Assembly (NCBI GenBank): GCA_014925825.1
Contig: JACGCK010000052.1
Location: 62,001 to 126,000, forward strand
DNA: 64,000 nucleotides
Reading direction: 5' to 3'
From: Pholiota molesta
Lineage: Eukaryota; Basidiomycota; Agaricomycetes; Agaricales; Strophariaceae
Part shown: positions 61,101 to 64,000 of the stretch, in pieces
Layout: every line of letters begins with the position of its first letter
How positions within the stretch are numbered: the first letter of the stretch is position 1
Translations under genes and position numbers: made by a program
The notes under the pieces: generated by a model
Databases searched by the model: none
Seen by the model: only the letters and a program-made list of their open reading frames with translations
Told to the model about the DNA's origin: nothing

Positions 61101-61535
61101 TACGTGGTTTCAGAACTCCAAGTCACTAATCTGCTCTGATATTGACTTTTCACAATACAGATGGTCTCGTAAAGTTTGCGGGTGGAGATATTAGGCCAGT
61201 AAGTGTTTCTAATTTGATTTTGGGACATTTGCTTACCGTGTAATTGTCAGGACTTGATTGCTACGGTTCTCGCGGTATCTTACTTTTATGGTGAGTGATT
61301 CATATTGGAATGATCGAAAATTGCCTATTTTGATGTTTGCCTTGCAGATAGACATTGCCATGAATTCATGATTTCTGCATGCACGCCATTTTCGAGTTTG
61401 ATGAAGATAGGATTTGCACTTATTTTCGCACAAACCCAATTACAAGTCCATCGCACAATACTCACTTGCTCGCACAGACTCGGCCGCACAGTCAATAGGG
61501 TTTACGCGCGTTTTCGCACAAAGTCCTCGCACACG

Positions 61536-61757
61536 GTAAGTTGTCAATATTCCATTCCATTTTATTGCAATCTAGCTAATAGAGTTACAGAGCACTTGTG
61601 TACGTAGATAGTACTTTGCATGTGCGCGTCATTTCGAACGAATCCACTTGTTCGCGGAAACTCAGCTGGAAGCCTGTGTGTGCAAAGTAAGTGTTCCATT
61701 CCATTTTATTGCAAACTGTCTAATTAGTGTTACAGAGTGAGTACGTACGTAGATAGT
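61536..61757 (+). repeat. Duplicated intron-like element
   Basis: Segments 61536-61612 and 61687-61757 both start GTAAGT-like, share CCATTCCATTTTATTGCAA, then TCTA.CTAAT or similar, end GTTACAG, and are followed by GTACGTAGATAGT. Each has the donor, a branch-point-like CTAAT and an acceptor of a small fungal intron. Confidence 0.6.
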
Positions 61758-61973
61758 GGCGGAGTGCGGATGGCCTTGCCCTTCGGGGGGGCTGCACTCT
61801 GCGCGCACGGCGCCTGAACGCGAAGGGAGTTGGCGCACCTACGCTCATTTTCAAATCTTACCTCCGTTTGGGCATCTTTGCCACACAAAATCGCTCTTTT
61901 CCCCCAGGATTCGCACCGAAAACCACTCACCTTGGCACCCAATATGTCAGCGAGGTACACATGAGAACTGACC

Positions 61974-64000
61974 GAGGACATAGTCCGTGTCGGAGAACTT
62001 GGCCTGGATCATGTTCGCAGCCGCCTATCACTGGTTTCCGATTCTGGACACATCCACCCAACACGTCAGCGATGTACTTATAGGAAGACCAACTCTAAAC
62101 ACTCACCAGCGCATCAAGCGCGACCTCCACCGTGTCCCTATTCAAATAGTCACCCCGGACACCCTGGCCCCCAACACCTTCCTCGCCCGCCCCGCCTCCC
62201 CTCCTCTTAGCCCCGATCCGCTGATATCCATATCCCCACTTCCCCACACGCAACTCCATACGCATACCCGTCCGCCGCCGTCCACAGCCCGCCAAATGTG
62301 CCGTTTGAGCTCGCAATCGCCGCCTGCACGGAGGACCCCGCGTACCCATCGGGGCTCGCAAAGAGCGCCACCGCGCCCTGCAGAAGCACCATCTGCGTCG
62401 TGTCCGGGATGCTGCTGAACCCAAGGGACGTGAAGCACTGATGCACCCGGCGGCGCAAGAGCGCCTCGCGCTCGCGCATGCTCAGCGGGCGCTGCTGCCC
62501 CGGCGGCGTCGTGCTTCCAGGCATCTGCACCTCCGTCGGGTCCTCGACGTTCAGCGAGACGAAGTTGTTCGCGAAGCTCAGCGCGTTGCTCAGCAGCGAC
62601 GCGATGCGCCGCGCCACGTCGAGCGTGATCAGCGCAGCGTTGTTTTTCAGGAAACACAGCACCGCGCTCAGCGCGCTCTCCCGCACGTGCAGCAGGAACA
62701 CCCATTCCGCCACACCGCGCCCCGCCGCCGCGCCCGGCCCCGAGTCCTTGCTCGTCGGTTTCGGGAGCGCATTCCGCCAGAGCACGAGCAGCTGCGGGAG
62801 ATGCGGCCGCACGAAATTCGGCCCCAGCGCCATCAACGCCGCAATCAGCGTCCACGCAACCTCCACTTCCACTCCGGCGATCTTGACGTCGTGCTCCCCA
62901 GCGCGTTTCAACAACTGTGTTGCAAGATCGAGTACCTTTGCGCTGACGTCGTACGATACGTAAAGCGGGCGGCGAGGGATGATGGAAACGAGGGCAGAGA
63001 GGCCATATGCATGACCAAGAGCACGAGAGGATACCTCGGGACCACTTGAAGGGATCAGGATGGAAGACAAATCGCGTTGAAGTTTATCCATCACTGTAAG
63101 AATGGTCTTCGGCAGACGGAGGGGAGTAGAATAACAGAAGCACCGAAGCGCCCATGACGCAGTGACCCGAACTGTATGACTGGGATGTGAAAGGAGGGTA
63201 ACAAGAGGTTCTTGGAGTGCATTCTACGACGCGTTAGCATCGATTCACACGACGTATTTTATCTCACCTGTACGGGCGGGGGAGCGTTGCCGAGCTGTTG
63301 TAACAACCCAGCTACCTCTCGCAGAACAATAACGAGCACCTTTGGGCTAGGTGCACTCTGCCCAGGCATCATGGCGGGCCATCTCTTCAAATACGCGTTC
63401 GCGAGCTCTTGGATAGCCGAAATCTGCGCCTGCTCACTCAACATCCTGACGCCCACCAAATCACGCAGAAGGATGCCCACGACTGAGCGTACAAGTAGGA
63501 CTTCATATCGCGACGAATTGCTGCGTAGGGTGGAAACGATATCGGAAAGCAGATGTGTGACGATGAGCGAGAAGTTGTTTTCAACAAAGGTGGCGCCGAG
63601 CTTGGTCAGCGCCGCCGCGTAAAAGTCGAAGATGCCAATCCGCGTCTTGCGCGTGGCGTTGGGCTTGTTGAAATGCGTCGATAGGTGCACGAACATCTCA
63701 TGCGGCGTGAGCATCGGTTTGGTGGCCTCCGCTGCCGCTGTCGGCGGCGAAATGTCGTCGTCTTGTGCGTCTGCATTCCCGTCTTTCTTCCCCTTTTGGG
63801 TGGGCTCAGGTGCCGGGATAGCACGTTCGATCTGGGTAGCTGCGAGGATATGTCCGACGAGCTGTGCATGAGCGTGTCGTGTGGCTTGGTCTGCACTGTC
63901 CAGACTTTTCACGCTTTGGGTGATGATGGAGTCGAGGTCGCTTGGTGTCAACGGCGTGGCGTCGTTGGTAGAATACATCGCAATGAGGACCTGGGGAAAT
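61974..64000 (-). pseudogene. Partial, broken second copy of the LAA1-type gene (runs off the window)
   Basis: Nearly identical to 51829-53872, on the same strand. It begins inside the exon encoding AKFSDTDYVL, so the whole C-terminal part is absent on the left. Compared with the first copy it lacks 14 bases that form the polypyrimidine tract just before the splice acceptor (62010), one C at about 62190 and one C at about 62236; the last two shift the reading frame. An intron T-run is one base shorter near 63256. The exonic base substitutions I compared are silent. The N-terminal side may be complete beyond the window edge. Whether this is a true segmental duplication, or the second haplotype joined in by assembly, cannot be told here. 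Confidence 0.85.

Overview
The window is nuclear DNA of a filamentous fungus, most likely a mushroom-forming basidiomycete (Agaricomycetes). The genes are dense and broken by many GT-AG introns of about 45-70 nt. The recognisable proteins (AFG2/Drg1, GPI16, GWT1, a division 1 chitin synthase, a LAA1/HEATR5-type HEAT protein) have fungal architecture. Several small families have the short-exon style seen in Agaricomycetes. I cannot name the genus. No rRNA, confident tRNA, CRISPR array or intact transposon is visible.

Layout. 0.7-1.3 kb: small basic hypothetical protein (+). 1.7-2.8 kb: dienelactone-hydrolase-family enzyme (+). 4.4-7.5 kb: AAA+ ATPase AFG2/Drg1 (-), divergent from GPI16 (7.97-9.9 kb, +). 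11.35-11.98 kb: 83-residue cysteine-rich protein in four exons. 12-17 kb: gene desert ending in a degenerate array of ~12-bp palindromic units. 17.2-23 kb: damaged accessory genes, namely a 2OG-dioxygenase relic, a fragment of a GRHH-motif gene, two tandem beta-trefoil-like genes (one with a premature stop), half of an MFS transporter, and three copies of an upstream element. 25.05-29.67 kb: chitin synthase with a 1,055-nt intron. 32.2-41.5 kb: three multi-exon paralogues (A +, B -, C +) of a family I cannot name, each with a TATA box 64-84 bp before its ATG, and a 78-residue GRHH-motif gene between A and B. 41.7-42.2 kb: internally deleted relic of GWT1. 42.3-43.9 kb: modular protein with a helical N-terminus, Asn/Gly/Pro repeats and a lectin-like C-terminal domain (-). 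45.3-47.35 kb: GWT1 (+), convergent with a 7-kb LAA1/HEATR5 gene (47.7-54.8 kb, -). 54.8-61.9 kb: no recognisable gene but several layers of tandem repeats. 61.97 kb to the end: a second, nearly identical but broken copy of the middle of the LAA1 gene, running off the window.

Functional picture. The housekeeping genes lean towards the secretory pathway and cell wall: GWT1 acylates inositol early in GPI-anchor synthesis, GPI16 belongs to the transamidase that attaches the anchor, LAA1 assists AP-1 clathrin trafficking and chitin synthase makes wall chitin. They are not an operon-like unit. Between them lie fast-changing accessory blocks shaped by duplication, truncation and pseudogenisation. 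The most notable observations are the three-gene paralogue cluster, the palindromic microrepeat array, the partial LAA1 duplication whose exonic base substitutions, where compared, are silent, and the layered repeats at 57-62 kb.
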